A stretch of 64,000 nt of DNA from contig NC_068920.1 in assembly GCF_023091745.1 (NCBI RefSeq), forward strand, positions 150,441,622 to 150,505,621, written 5' to 3'. Shown in pieces: positions 21,323-32,212 of this stretch. Positions within the stretch are counted from its first letter, which is position 1. Every line of letters starts with the position of its first letter. This stretch comes from Budorcas taxicolor (lineage: Eukaryota > Chordata > Mammalia > Artiodactyla > Bovidae). The position numbers and the translations under genes are program-made. The notes beneath the pieces were generated by a model. It was not told the origin of the DNA. It made no database searches and worked only from the letters and a program-made list of their open reading frames with translations.

Positions 21323-21749
21323 TAAGGGGGCCCACTTTAAGGGGGACAATTATTCCTCCTTGTTATGTCTCACACTTACCTCTGTGCCTGGTGGGCATGG
21401 ACACTCAATACCCAGAGTTTAGGACTGACTGGTTGGTTTCACAGTGTTAAGAATAAACTTGCAACCTACTTCTGATGTGCTTAAAAAGAATATTTTTTCA
21501 ATTGAAAGACGTGGCCACACAATTACTTCTAGTAATAATGGCAGCTTATTCTGTGCAGCGGGGAATTGTTGGGCAGCCCTGGGAGACCCCCCTTGGGGGC
21601 GGAGGCTGACTCACACATGTCCCACAGAGCTGCAGTCTCCTCAGCATCACAGGCTCGGGAGACAGACGTGGAAACTTCTGTGAGATTTTTGGCCTCGGTG
21701 CACTCAGAACAACCTTTATTCTGGACAGGACCTGGATAGTATTCAGGTC
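21323..21749. other. No gene recognised
   Basis: Mixed sequence. Short frames (21444-21683 plus, 21546-21974 minus) lack any family signature, and the second runs into the adjacent retroelement. Confidence 0.45.
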
Positions 21750-21996
21750 CTTGTTGCTCAGTAGCTCAGTCATGTCCATCTCTCCATGAACCCCGTGGAC
21801 TGTGACACACAGGCTCCTCTGTCCTCCACTGTCTTCCGGAGTCTGTTCCAGTTCATGTCCGTTGAATTGGTGATGCCGTCTAGCCATCTCGTCTTCAGCC
21901 ACCCTCTTCTGGGGATCTTCCTGACCCAGGGACTGAACCCAGGACTCCTGCATTGCAGGCACATTCATTGCCACCTGAGCCAGCAGGGAAGTCCTT
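21750..21996 (-). mobile_element. Chimeric BovB / Bov-tA element
   Basis: Read on the minus strand it begins as a Bov-tA tRNA head (ggacttccctgctggctcag, then the ttcagtccctgggtcaggaagatcccc region). It then switches at about 21910 into BovB 3' sequence (gagatggctagacggcatcac, ttcaacggacatgaact) instead of the Bov-A body, and ends in gactgagctactgagcaacaa. Bov-tA and BovB share only their extreme 3' ends, so this longer LINE portion is unusual. Confidence 0.75.
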
Positions 21997-23091
21997 TCAT
22001 TTCCTTAGGAGTTCTTAGATGTGAGAGTCACTCAGAGAGCTCTTTCTTCCCAATGAAACTATGAAATCCTGATGCACAACTAACTGGCAGGCCCCATAGA
22101 ATTTGGAACCTATTTTAAAATTATGCCATCAAGGTAAGACCGTGGCTCTCGTTATTCTGTGGCTTTGGAGCAGAAACCCTGGAAGAGACTCTCATGAACG
22201 TCTCAGCAGGACTCATGTGTCCTGGCTTTGGGAGATGCTCTTATGTTCCTTCTCCACGTTGCTGTGCAGACAAGGCTCTTTTATTTTTATCTGTGTGCGG
22301 GGTTGGCTCTTATTCTGAGCCCTTCTTTTGCCAGATGAGGAAATCTTGCTAGACCTACCCCATACTCAAGTCACTTACAGAGATTCCAAGAATCTCCTAG
22401 CACCCGCTTAACTTAGTTTCAACACAGTAGTCAGGCATTTATAGATACAGCTGCTTCACCTTACGAGGATAAACCTCTTGTCTCTCTAGGTTCTGGTACC
22501 CAGCCATTGATATGGTTACCATGGTGATGTGACAGATTTCCCCATCAGTTTCATTTGGCCCCTGGATACCTGATGAAGGGTGGCTCTGCAGGAACACATC
22601 CTCCCTGCTCCACTGGCATCAGCTGGAGAGAGTTGAAAGCTGTGGCACCTGCAGACCTCTCCCTCACTCACCAGGGTTAGCACTGACTGGCTGACTCCTC
22701 AGCTCAGGAACAGCTCCACGTGGTCTCTGGGCCATCTGAGCTTCCTCCCAACATGGTGGCTGGTTCCCAGGGCCAGTGCGCTTAGAACAGCTCCAGCAGC
22801 TACAGCCTCATCTTCCGTGACACAACCTTAGCTGTCAGAAGCGTGGCTGCCCCAGTGCTGAATTTCCTACTCTGGTCCCAGAGGCCCGCCGGTTTCTGTG
22901 GGGGAGCAAGCAGACCCCAGCACCTGGTGGGGCACCTCAAGCTTCTGGAAGATCTTGAGATGGGAAACACTCCCTTGGTCCTGTCAGGGAAACGCCATCC
23001 ACCCCAGGTCTGAGGATTAATTCAAGGTACCAGTGGTGCAGCCCATGCTTTTGGCTCTGTTCACATTTACACACAAGACTCTGCTATGCAT
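21997..23091. other. No gene supported; possible old repeat at 22620-22820
   Basis: Mixed-GC sequence. The stretch around 22690-22780 (cagctcaggaacagctccacgtggtctctgggcc, then aacatggtggctgg) looks like an old interspersed repeat, but I cannot name the family. No exon is seen. Confidence 0.4.
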
Positions 23092-23300
23092 GCTTCCTCA
23101 GTCATGTCCGACTCTGTGTGACTCCATGGACTACATGCGGCTTCTTTGCCCATGAGATTTCCCAGGCAAGAATACTGGAGTGGGTTGCCATTTCTTATCC
23201 AGGGGATCTTCCTGACCCAGGGATTGAACAAGCGTTTTTTACATCTCCAAGATTGGCAGGCCAGGCGGATTCTTTACCACTGTGCACCCTGGGAAGCACC
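23092..23300 (-). mobile_element. Bov-tA SINE
   Basis: Reverse-oriented: cagtcatgtccgactctgtg, caggcaagaatactggagtggg, ggggatcttcctgacccagg, gcggattctttaccactgtgc. It carries an insertion of about 20 bp (tttttacatctccaagattg) in the tRNA part. Confidence 0.92.
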
Positions 23301-23445
23301 AGACAGAAGACAGGCGATTTTTTTCACTGATTTTATCTTTATTTCCATTTTCCTTCAGCATGAAAAATGCTTCTTTTTTTTACTTTTAATCAACCTCCAA
23401 TGCCCTACTGCCATCTTTCTTGTTATCTTAATTTGAATATCTAAT

Positions 23446-23456
23446 GTGCATTAACA
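23446..23456 (+). repeat. Target-site duplication, left copy (BovB at 23457)
   Basis: GTGCATTAACA is repeated exactly at 23613-23623. Confidence 0.85.
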
Positions 23457-23612
23457 GAGGATGAGATGGTTGTTGTATAGCATCACTGATTCAACAGACA
23501 TGAGTTTGAGCAAACTTGAGGAGATAGTAAAGGACAGGGAAGCCTGGCATGCTGTAGTCCACGGGGTCACAAGGGGTCAGACATGACTTAGCCACTGAAC
23601 AACAATAACAAC
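23457..23612 (+). mobile_element. BovB LINE, very short 3' end with TSD
   Basis: Only the last ~155 bp: gaggatgagatggttg, gacatgagtttgagcaaac, ending acttagccactgaacaacaataacaac. A perfect 11-bp TSD shows that this extreme 5' truncation is original. Confidence 0.94.
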
Positions 23613-23689
23613 GTGCATTAACAAAGACCTTCTGAGTTTCTGTTTGACTAACCCCTCTCTTTCATCATCTTCCTTCTCACTTATCCCAG

Positions 23690-23795
23690 AAAACACTACT
23701 GTTACTTACAGATAGAACACAGAGGCTGAGAGAGAAAGGACACACACCCAGTCACGGGGAAGAATTCAGTTAGAATCCCCTTTCTTAACACATTG
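23690..23795 (-). mobile_element. MIR SINE relic (weak)
   Basis: cttacagatagaacacagaggctgagagag, then ccagtcacgg and agttagaatcccc. This follows the order of an inverted MIR tRNA-proximal half. Diverged. Confidence 0.48.
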
Positions 23796-24031
23796 GTGCT
23801 AATCACTAACTTCGCTATTGTAAACCAGTGGTGACCCTGGAATGTTGAAGGCTTCTAAAATCAATCTATCAATTGACCGACCAATGGATCTATAGGTGAA
23901 CGGTCTATCTCAACTAGCCATTACATTGCAGTTTTCAGGGTGTTAGCCTAGGAACAGACAGACCTCAGGAAGCAGTCTTCCTTTTGCTGATGCAGGAAAT
24001 GAGTTTTCAATAGTTAAAAACCTGTGGGGTG

Positions 24032-24056
24032 TACACACACACACACACACACACAC
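24032..24056 (+). repeat. (CA)n microsatellite
   Basis: About 12 uninterrupted CA units. Confidence 0.95.
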
Positions 24057-24837
24057 ATTGCCAGGCAGGAAACGAGAATTATTTCAGAGATGCCTCATCC
24101 TGCAGCTCTGAACACTATCAGATGCCACATTCAGGTTTGCAGGCTGTGATTTCTGAGCCACGGTCTTGTCATTGCATTTCCTGCATGGACCCCGGGAGGG
24201 TCCCTAAGTGGATGCTTTTCATCTCCAAGGAAGCAGAAAAAATGGTCTTCTCTGCCCCCTGCCCTTCCCTCCTCAACCTCACAGGAAATGCCCAGGTCTT
24301 GGACTGCAAGTCGCAAGGCTTTTGTTTCCCAAGACCTGCCACAGACCTCGTCTGGCCAGCTGAATGGAGCCTGCAGTGTGCTGGAATAAAGCGACTTAAA
24401 AATCATTTCCTGGCACCGGGAAAGGTTGCGGTAAGGCTGCTGCAGAAAACTCCTTTGTGCAGCCCACCCTGTGCTCCCTGCAGGGTCAGGTGTCACACTC
24501 ACAAATTAAAATGTCAGTTTGATAGTCTGTGCTGCTGGCTGGGCTGCAGAATTGCTTCCATGGCCAGTGAAGTCATACTCAGTGGCTTCTGGGAAGGCCC
24601 TGTTTTTAACACAGCTAGATGTGTTCGACCATGGCAGGGAAGCGTTTAGTCATACCAGGGTCTCCTTGTGTCTTTCAATTCCAGTCACATAGAGGAGATT
24701 AAGCACCTCTGAGCTATCTACCTGGCAGGGTCCTAAGGCTGTTTGCATTTCTACAAGTCTTAGCCACATAGACTCTTGTCCAGTGTGCATTTTCCTGATG
24801 TTTACAAGTTGTTTTATTTTAGGATACACAGCTCAGC
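24057..24837. other. Unassigned sequence with a 206-codon open frame
   Basis: A plus-strand frame stays open from 24029 to 24649, and a minus frame 24131-24502 overlaps it. The plus frame starts inside the CA repeat, is Cys/Ser-rich, and has no motif or domain I recognise. I do not call it a gene; frames near this length are expected occasionally in 64 kb. No repeat family is recognised either. Confidence 0.4.
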
Positions 24838-25035
24838 GGGCTTCCCTGGTGGCTTAGCTGGTAAAGAATGTGCCTGCAATGCAGGAGACCTGGGTTCAAT
24901 CCTTGGGTTGGGAAGATCCCCTAGAGAAGGGAATGGCTACCCACTCCAGTGTTCTGGCCTGGAGAATCCCATGGACTGTATAGTCCATGGGGTTGCAAAG
25001 AGTCAGACACAACTGAGCAACTTACACTTTCACAC
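24838..25035 (+). mobile_element. Bov-tA SINE
   Basis: gggcttccctggtggcttagctgg to gagtcagacacaactgagcaac, full length and well preserved. CTCAGC-type sequence lies on both sides (about 24831 and 25038), an imperfect TSD. Confidence 0.95.
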
Positions 25036-25496
25036 ACCTCAGCTCGGTTGCATGGATGTTGTCTTGCTAACACAGCTGCTTTGGTGACTTGAGTCAGTAG
25101 CACTTGAGGGATTTGTTTTGATCTCCTACTTATTAAGGAGGCCAAATGCTGAGGCACCAATAAGACTTTGTTAAAACCCTCTTCCTCCAGGAGATAGTTT
25201 CTCAAGCCACTTGATCACTTGCCTTGAAACCTTTCCTGGCAGTTGGTGTCTTAAACAGGCTGCTTTCTCTTGCAAGAGTTGCTTCTCATGATGATGGGCT
25301 ACATACAGTCTTTGTCAACTGAGCAAAGAAGGGTAGTCAGCTATAACAGAGGGTGAAGGCGAGAAGGGAAGGATAAAATTAGGGGCCTCCAATTCCTACA
25401 AAATGTACCCCAGAAATAGAAGAAGTCAGCTTACCATCCCATGAGAAAAAGTGCTTTTCTTACCTAGGAGTATCTTTAGAAATGTCTAAAAATATC
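25036..25496. other. No gene recognised
   Basis: Single-copy-looking sequence between a SINE and a BovB copy. Confidence 0.5.
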
Positions 25497-25833
25497 CCTT
25501 GAGAGTCCCTTGGACAGCAAGGAGATCAAGCCAGTCCATCTTAAAGGAAATCAACCCTGAATATCCACTGGAAGGATTGATGCTGAAGCTGAAACTCTAC
25601 TTTGGCCATCTAATGTGAAGAGCTGGCTCAGAAAAGAACCTGATGCTGGGAAGGATGGAAGGCAGGAGAAGGGGATGACAGAGGATGAGATGGTTGGATG
25701 GCATCACTGACTCAACGGACATGAGTTTGAGCAAATTCCAGGAGATGGTGAAGGACAGAGAAGCCTGGAGTGCTGCAGTCCATGCGGGTGCAGAGTCAGA
25801 CATGACTTAGCAACTGAACAACAACAACAACAA
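25497..25833 (+). mobile_element. BovB LINE 3' end, 5'-truncated
   Basis: Starts tgagagtcccttggacagcaag and ends acttagcaactgaacaacaac repeated. Several short deletions (aaactctactttggcc, ggcaggagaagggg). Old 3'-tail type. Only a weak AAATGTC match flanks it. Confidence 0.94.
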
Positions 25834-26903
25834 AAATGTCAAATCAAAGTATACACATTTTTCTAAGGCATCAAGCCGGAGTCTTTAGGAAACACTCAGG
25901 GGTTTTTCCTGGGCTGCAGTCATCCTCGTAGACACGTAGGCAGTGCCATATGCCGTATGTTCAAAGCCCTCTTTGATGCCCGCAGTTTCCAGCTCAGCGT
26001 TTCAGTTTTCCACTGCGTTCTACCCTCTTTTCTGTCTCCAATATGTAGTCCAACATTCCAGTTAAGATCTGGATTCCTACAAAGATTGTGTCATCATTGA
26101 AAAGTGGGTCCCGCCTGCTTTATGATGTCTTTTTAGCTGCTTCGTTCCCCACCTTGCTTCCCAGAGAAAGGGCTTGCCTAGCAAATGGGGGTCCTCCCAG
26201 AACCCTCCTGGTGATGGCACTGGTTAATGTTGCAGTGGAAATGGCAGGTGATATCCTCCATTCAGAGACCAAGACCTGAGTGGAGAAGCTGCCCTCGGAA
26301 GGAGATGGAAGCATCACCCACACTCTCGTTGGCCCTACAGGCCAGCATGGAAGACCCCTTGACAGCACTCCAAGCCTGGGGAGGGACGTTTCATCCAGTT
26401 TCATTTCTCCTGATGTGCCTGAAGGCAGAGCCCTGCAGCCCCCACACAGTCAGTCTTCAGGAACAGATCCCATGAGCAGAATAAAATAAAATGCCTATTG
26501 TCTGGCTGGGTGCTTGTCTGCGAGGAGTGCAGTGTTGCTGGCTGGCAGCGGAGGGGACTACCTGGTCTTGAAGCCCTGAAAATCCCTGAAGACCTTTGTG
26601 AGACTGAGACTGTGTGGGTGCGTTCCTCCATATTTGTTCTTCTTCTCTCCAAAGAGCATCCAAGTTAATGAAAGCCCAGGTAAGGCACAGCGGTGATCTA
26701 GATCTTGTTCATTCCTGATCCCTGGCGACAGTGAACCTGGATCTCTAGGTACCGAAGGAAGAAGCAGTCTGCCTGGACTCTTAGGCATGGTGGTAAACTC
26801 AATGATGTTCTACAGAGCACTTGGTGCATCAAGACCTGTTCCTTAGTTTTTTCTGTGCCCAATAATTCTGATTTTCTTCCTTTCTAGTACCTGTAAACAG
26901 TTG
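25834..26903. other. GC-moderate unassigned sequence
   Basis: Overlapping short frames on both strands between 26088 and 26788, none recognisable. CpG is low, so no island. No repeat family is seen. Confidence 0.45.
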
Positions 26904-26993
26904 ATCTCACATCAAGCCAGTCAATCTTAAAGGAAATCAACCCTGAATCTTCACTGGAAAGACTGATGCTAAAGCTGAAACTCTAATACTTTG
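26904..26993 (+). mobile_element. BovB LINE fragment, broken at its 3' side
   Basis: cacatcaagccagtcaatcttaaaggaaatc to gctgaaactctaatactttg, then BovB stops abruptly. The next BovB piece (27517) starts at the same consensus point. Confidence 0.88.
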
Positions 26994-27236
26994 TGAGAGA
27001 GGTGAGAGAGGTCTCCTGGCACAGGGCTGGAAAGGATCTGTAGAAGGATTTGGTCCAGACCCATCTTTTGAAAGAAGAGGAACAAGATTTGTTTCATGTC
27101 ATTCAAGCGCTTAATCATCCCAGAAGCCTAGGACACGTTGTCACAGGGCTCTCTTCATCCTCCAGTGTGCTGCTTTTTTATTTTCTTACAGACCTCTTTT
27201 CTACAAAAAAATACATGTCTGTACACACATACACCT

Positions 27237-27440
27237 GGGCTTCTCTGGTGGCTCAGTGGTAAAGAATCTATCTGCATTGCAGGAAACCCAGTAGACTCTG
27301 ATTCGATCCCTCGGTCAGGAAAATCCCCTGGGGTAGGAAATGGCTACATACTCCAGTATTCGTGCCTGGAGAATCCCATGGACAGAGAAGGCACAGTCCG
27401 TGGGGTCACAAAGAGTTAGACATGACTGTAGCGACTGAGA
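27237..27440 (+). mobile_element. Bov-tA SINE
   Basis: gggcttctctggtggctcagtgg to gttagacatgactgtagcgac. It carries a small insertion before the B-box (aaacccagtagactctgattcg) and a deletion in the agcctggcgggctac part. Confidence 0.92.
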
Positions 27441-27516
27441 ACACAAGCATGCATATTTAAGATATTTAAATACACTTTATTATATGGATTAAATATATTA
27501 ATATATATTTAACTTC

Positions 27517-27742
27517 TTTGACCACCTCATGGGAAGAGTTGACTCATTGGAAAAGACCCTGATGCTGGGAGGGATTGGGGGCAGGAGAAGGGGATGACAG
27601 AGTATGAGATTGCTGGATGGCATCACCGACTCGATGGACATGAGTTTGAGTAAACTCCAGGAATTGGTGATGGACAGGGAGGCCTGGCATGCTGCGAGGC
27701 AAAGAGTCGGACATGACTGAGCGACTGAACTGAACTGAACTG
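27517..27742 (+). mobile_element. BovB LINE 3' end
   Basis: Begins ctttgaccacctcatgggaagag, i.e. where the 26904 fragment stops, and runs to the tail gcgactgaactgaactgaactg. The tail is of the younger CTGAA type, while the 26904 fragment has older diagnostic bases. The two may therefore be separate insertions. Confidence 0.93.
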
Positions 27743-27828
27743 AAATTTTGTTTTAAATGCAATAAAATTGGAAATATCCATAGAAAAAAATAAATATGGT
27801 TTGTTTTATTCTGAATGTATATGCCCTA

Positions 27829-27871
27829 CTATACACACACACACATACACACACACACACATATATATATA
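27829..27871 (+). repeat. (CA)n/(TA)n microsatellite
   Basis: CA repeats with one interruption followed by TA repeats. Confidence 0.93.
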
Positions 27872-28896
27872 TTTTCTTTTTTTTGCATTTTAGGACCAAT
27901 TAGTCTCTTATTCCCTGAGGAACTCTGATACAGAAATACTGAGAGAAAATATATTACAAGCCCTGCATTTTGACAATCCTTTAGAGAAAGTACCTCTGCA
28001 TTTTTGAATCCAATATGCATTTTCCTCACGTAGTATTTACATACACTTTGATTTACAATGGAGTGTGGAAAATACAGTCCTTACAACAAGAAGTAGCTAC
28101 CCATGCTTCAATTTTCAGGGAGAAAAATGATACTCCAACACCATAACATTTACTGATTTCCCAAATCCTAATCCCTGATTAGGTGAGACCCTATCTCCTA
28201 GGAAATATGCAAATGAAGAGGAAAGAAAAAAAATTGTCCAGCAGATTCTAGCCTAAAAAAAATCATAAATGGTTTAGTTTCATGTAAAAAAAGAATGAAA
28301 GAGCGAATCTTAGTAACTCATATCCACGGGAGCATTTCCCTTCTTCTTTTCTTATTTATGAACCAGCTTGAGGCCACAGCTCCACCCCTCCTACCTCCCA
28401 GGCTCCTCACCCCACGGAGCTCTGAGCTCACGTAATCTGGATTCACCATCAGCATCTCGGACAACAATGGCTGCAACACGACACCTCCCCCATGCCAGGG
28501 TATAAAATCTGGCTCACCCCAAAGACGCGCCACTAATTAAGCCGGAGCCTGGTGCTTGTGTGCAGAGAACAGTGAGGTCGACATCCAGCCCCCAGGGGAG
28601 AGAGTTTCAATCACAGTCAACAAAGGTCCCCCAACTCAGGTCTTAAAGGGAAATGGGCCCAGGGTGGCCCGAGGCCCCCGGCTCAGGCTCAGTTCTCACT
28701 CTGGTTTTCAGCAAACGGTTTTCTTTCCTGCTCTTGACTGCTGAACCCAACCGCCCTTGTCTGCGTAATTCAGATTGATGGTCACATGCAACATACGTGG
28801 GCAAAACCTCTTCCTTTGTTTTCTGACTGAGGTGGAAGAGCCCAGTGGGATTTTTGCGGTTGGTGGAACCAGAGTGGAAAACTGCACTTACTAAGG
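27872..28896. other. Unassigned sequence with a TATA motif near 28500
   Basis: AT-rich to 28320, then more GC-rich from 28360 to 28720. It holds a TATA-like box at 28498-28507 followed by a region with a few CpGs. The short frame 28556-28744 is unrecognised. Confidence 0.45.
28498..28507 (+). promoter_or_regulatory. TATA-box-like motif
   Basis: GGTATAAAAT in a GC-richer context (upstream CCACCCCTCC at about 28384, acaatgg at about 28463). A start near 28530 would be expected if active. Motif-only evidence. Confidence 0.28.
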
Positions 28897-29528
28897 CTCC
28901 TCTTGATGAGGGTGAAAGGGGAGACTGAAAAAACTGGCTTGAAACTAAACACTAAAAAAAAAAAAAAAAATTAAGATCATGGCATTGGGTCCCATTACTT
29001 CATAGCAAATAGAAGGGGAAAACGTGGAAGCAGTGACAGATTTTATTTTCTTGGGCTCCAAAAGTCACTGCGGATGGTGATTGCAGTCATGAAATACAAA
29101 GATGGTCACTCCTTGGAAAGAAAGCTATGACAAATGTAGACAACGAATTAAAAAGCTGAGATATCACTTTGCCAACAAAGGTCCCTATAGTCAAAGCTAT
29201 GGTTTTTCCAGTAGTTATGTAAGGATGGGAGAGTTGGACCATAAAGTTGAGCACCACAGAATTGATGCTTTTGAACTGTGGTGCTGGAGAAGACTCTTGA
29301 GGGTCCCTTGGACAGCAAGCAGATCAAACCAGTCAGTCCTAAAGGTTTGGATATTCATTAGAAGGACTGGTGCTGAAGCTAAAGCTCCAATACTTTGGCC
29401 ACCTGATGGGAAGAGGTGACTCACTGGAAAAGACACTGATGCTGGGAAAGATTGAGGGCAGGAGGAGAAGGGGACGACAGAGGATAAAATGGTTGGATGG
29501 CATCACTGACTCAATGGACATGAGTTTC
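28897..29528 (+). mobile_element. BovB LINE fragment truncated at both ends
   Basis: RT C-terminal region from gatgagggtgaaaggggag to actcaatggacatgagttt, where BovB stops without its 3' tail. Multiple frameshifts. An A17 run (28954-28970) replaces the aacattcagaaaactaag coding segment. Loss of the 3' tail needs a later deletion, since target-primed insertion preserves 3' ends. Confidence 0.93.
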
Positions 29529-30469
29529 CCCTAGCAGGAAAGTTTTCACCTCAGCCTGAAGTTGGAGGTGGCTCTTACTCACTACTGGTTCACAGATTAG
29601 GGGTAACACTTGATCCAGGGTCTATAAAAAGTGCTAAAATTTCCCAGGAAAATGTGTTTGCCAAACAAGGAAGTGTGCAGGGAAGGGCGTGACAAAATTT
29701 CAGAGAAGGACCAGGTGCTCAGTCCTGGAGAAGCTGGATCGCTGTGCGTGTGCACCATACCAGCCTGTTTCCAGTCCTTCCCCCTCTGAGAGCAGTTCAG
29801 AAAACTCCCAAGATCAGCTGTGAAAAGATGCCAACCACTGTCTGGATTTGTGAAAACAAAATCTTGCATTTTTAGTAAAAGTTAGAAATGTATATATTTA
29901 CCAGTTTCTTAAAATAAAGTAAACCAATTAAAAAAAAAAAACATGGCATATATGTTGGTTACTTTCCTGGATTCATCTGATCCCAGTGAGAGAATTTCTT
30001 ATGCAGATCAAGAGCAGGGCATGGCTCCAAGATATTTTAAAAAATAGATTAAGTAGTAACATAAAAACACAGGAATAATAGTGAATGTACTGCAAGGGCC
30101 TAGGGCTCCGAAATGTATCTTTTATTAAACAGTGCTGATATGATGGCAGTATCTGAAACAAGTATCTTCATGGGATAAAGTAAGAATGTAATTGGCAGGG
30201 CACATGCATTTGTGTATGAACACCACATAGGTTCAACCGTGTACATATGTACTGTTCAAACATATGTGTGTAGCGCAATTGCTTTTCACTTGCCTAGGTA
30301 ATCTTGTGGATTGTGTCATCTAAGGCATCACCCCAAACCAACCTGATATAATGTTGAACTTCTTTCCTTCCTTTTTTCTTCTTTCCCTTCTTCCTTCTAC
30401 AAAAGCTAATTTCTAATATATACCAGATTTGAGCCAAGTATGTTAAGAAGTCTGAAAAAAACTGTTCTC
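29529..30469. other. No gene recognised
   Basis: AT-rich sequence with an A11 run at 29931-29941 and a pyrimidine-rich tract at 30360-30400. Confidence 0.5.
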
Positions 30470-30478
30470 ATGGAGCCT

Positions 30479-30735
30479 CTATGGAGCTGAGTTCCAATAC
30501 TTGGGCCACGCGATGCGAAGGGCTGACTCCTTGGGAAAGACCCTGATCCTGGGAAAGACTGAAGGCAGGAGGAGAAGGGGTGACAGATGATGAGATGGTT
30601 GGATGGCCTCACAACTCGATGGGCATGAGTTTGAGCAAACTTCTGGAGATAGTGAAGGACAGGGAAGCCTGGCGTGCTGCAGTTCATGGGGTCTCAAAGA
30701 GCGGGACATGGCTTAGCAACTGAACAACAGCAACA
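30479..30735 (+). mobile_element. BovB LINE 3' end with short TSD
   Basis: gttccaatacttgggccac to acttagcaactgaacaacagc. Flanked by ATGGAGCCT at 30470-30478 and 30736-30744. Antisense frames 30406-30709 are shadows. Confidence 0.93.
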
Positions 30736-30834
30736 ATGGAGCCTATTTATAAGCAGTGAACAGTAATACAAAGAACATGAAATACATACTTGCATAGATG
30801 CGTGGACATTTTTAAGTAATGGCACAAAATAAGT

Positions 30835-31000
30835 GGTAGCTTGTATGGAATTTGAAATCAAAGTTCTGTGTTCCAATCCCATCTCTGCTGCCAGGTACCT
30901 ATAGCATCTCAGTGAATTGAATTTTCCTCCAGGAAATGAAAGTAATTATATTTGTGCTATTCTTCAGAGGAATAGTATAAATGATTAAAACTGTCAAAAC
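30835..31000 (+). mobile_element. MIR SINE relic
   Basis: Plus-strand MIR: gttctgtgttccaatcccatctctgctgccag, then tgaattttcctccaggaaatg (core drift), then gaggaatagtataaatgattaaaac at the 3' side. Confidence 0.65.
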
Positions 31001-31976
31001 ACTGTAATAAAAGTATGCAACATCATATAGCATACATACTTAGGTACACAGACACCTATAGAAAGTCCATCTTTGGTCCAGCCTTGACTGATCAGGAATT
31101 TCTGGAAGATGAGCGACATAGATGTTCTAGACTCAGCGAGCAGTCTGGGTGCAGCGGGTACACAGACACACAGACAGAAATACAGCATCGCCTCTAAGAG
31201 CATCTTCCATCTTTAAGAGCATCGCCAGATCCCACACCTCCTACATCTACACACTCACAGGTTAAACGGACAGCAGAGTCCAGCTATCACTGCTGACTCT
31301 CCTTCAGGAGTTACCAGGAGAAAACTTTTGTCGTCTCCTAAGTACAGAGCCCAGCTCTGCAGTCCTCTGCTGTGGCTAAGGGACTGAATGTAAGCATCAG
31401 GATGACTGTCCAGACCCACCAATGTGGGTACCAGTAACAAAGGGAGGTTTCAGAGACCTGGCAGATGCCCCAAGACAACTGACGGGCACTGGACTCCTGG
31501 CCCCTGCGCCTCCCACTGGCCTCCACTGGTCTCTCAAGAGAATGAATTCTCACCGCTGTCTAGGGAATTTAAATAGAAAATTTCAGAGATGGGATGAATA
31601 AGTGGAAATCGTAAATTAAACCTTGAGTCAGAGAGAAGGCGATAGATGGGAATTGAGTGGAGACAGGATTAGAGATAAAAGCCGGGGATGGAGCCAGCAG
31701 ACATCAGAGAAATTTCAGGAGCCAAGATCAAAATAAATAAGCATCGAGACAGCTTGGCTTCGGGAAGCGCCTGGCCTCCGGGGTCTGGATGGCAGAGGCA
31801 GGTGTGTGCGGCAGCCGTAGGGACTCTTGCTGCAGGGCTGAGCTAGGACCAAAGTGGAAGAGAAAACTCAAATAGGACTTGGCTGGTCATTCCTTAGGCG
31901 ATAAGGGTCCTCTCCTAAGAGGAAACGTGGGAGCAATCCGACTGGTATATCGGTCCAAAAAGTCAGATCAACATCT
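31001..31976. other. No gene recognised
   Basis: Single-copy-looking sequence up to the SINE target site. Minus-strand frames at 30994-31203 and 31255-31553 are short and overlap. Confidence 0.5.
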
Positions 31977-31987
31977 AAACATCTGTG

Positions 31988-32201
31988 AAAGTGAAAGTGA
32001 AGTCGCTCAGTCGTGTCCGACCTTTTGCGACCCCATGGACTGTAGCCTACCAGCCTCTTCTGTCCATGGGATTTTCCAGGCAATAGTACTGGAGTGGATA
32101 GCCATTTCCTTCTCCAGGGGATCTTCCTGACCCAGGGAACGAACCCGGGTCTTTCGCATTGTAGACAGACGCTTTACCGTCTGAGCCACCAGGGAAGTCC
32201 C
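31988..32201 (-). mobile_element. Bov-tA SINE with perfect TSD
   Basis: Reverse-oriented: gaagtcgctcagtcgtgtccg to ttaccgtctgagccaccagg. Flanked by the 11-bp direct repeat AAACATCTGTG at 31977-31987 and 32202-32212. Well preserved, thus relatively young. Confidence 0.96.
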
Positions 32202-32212
32202 AAACATCTGTG

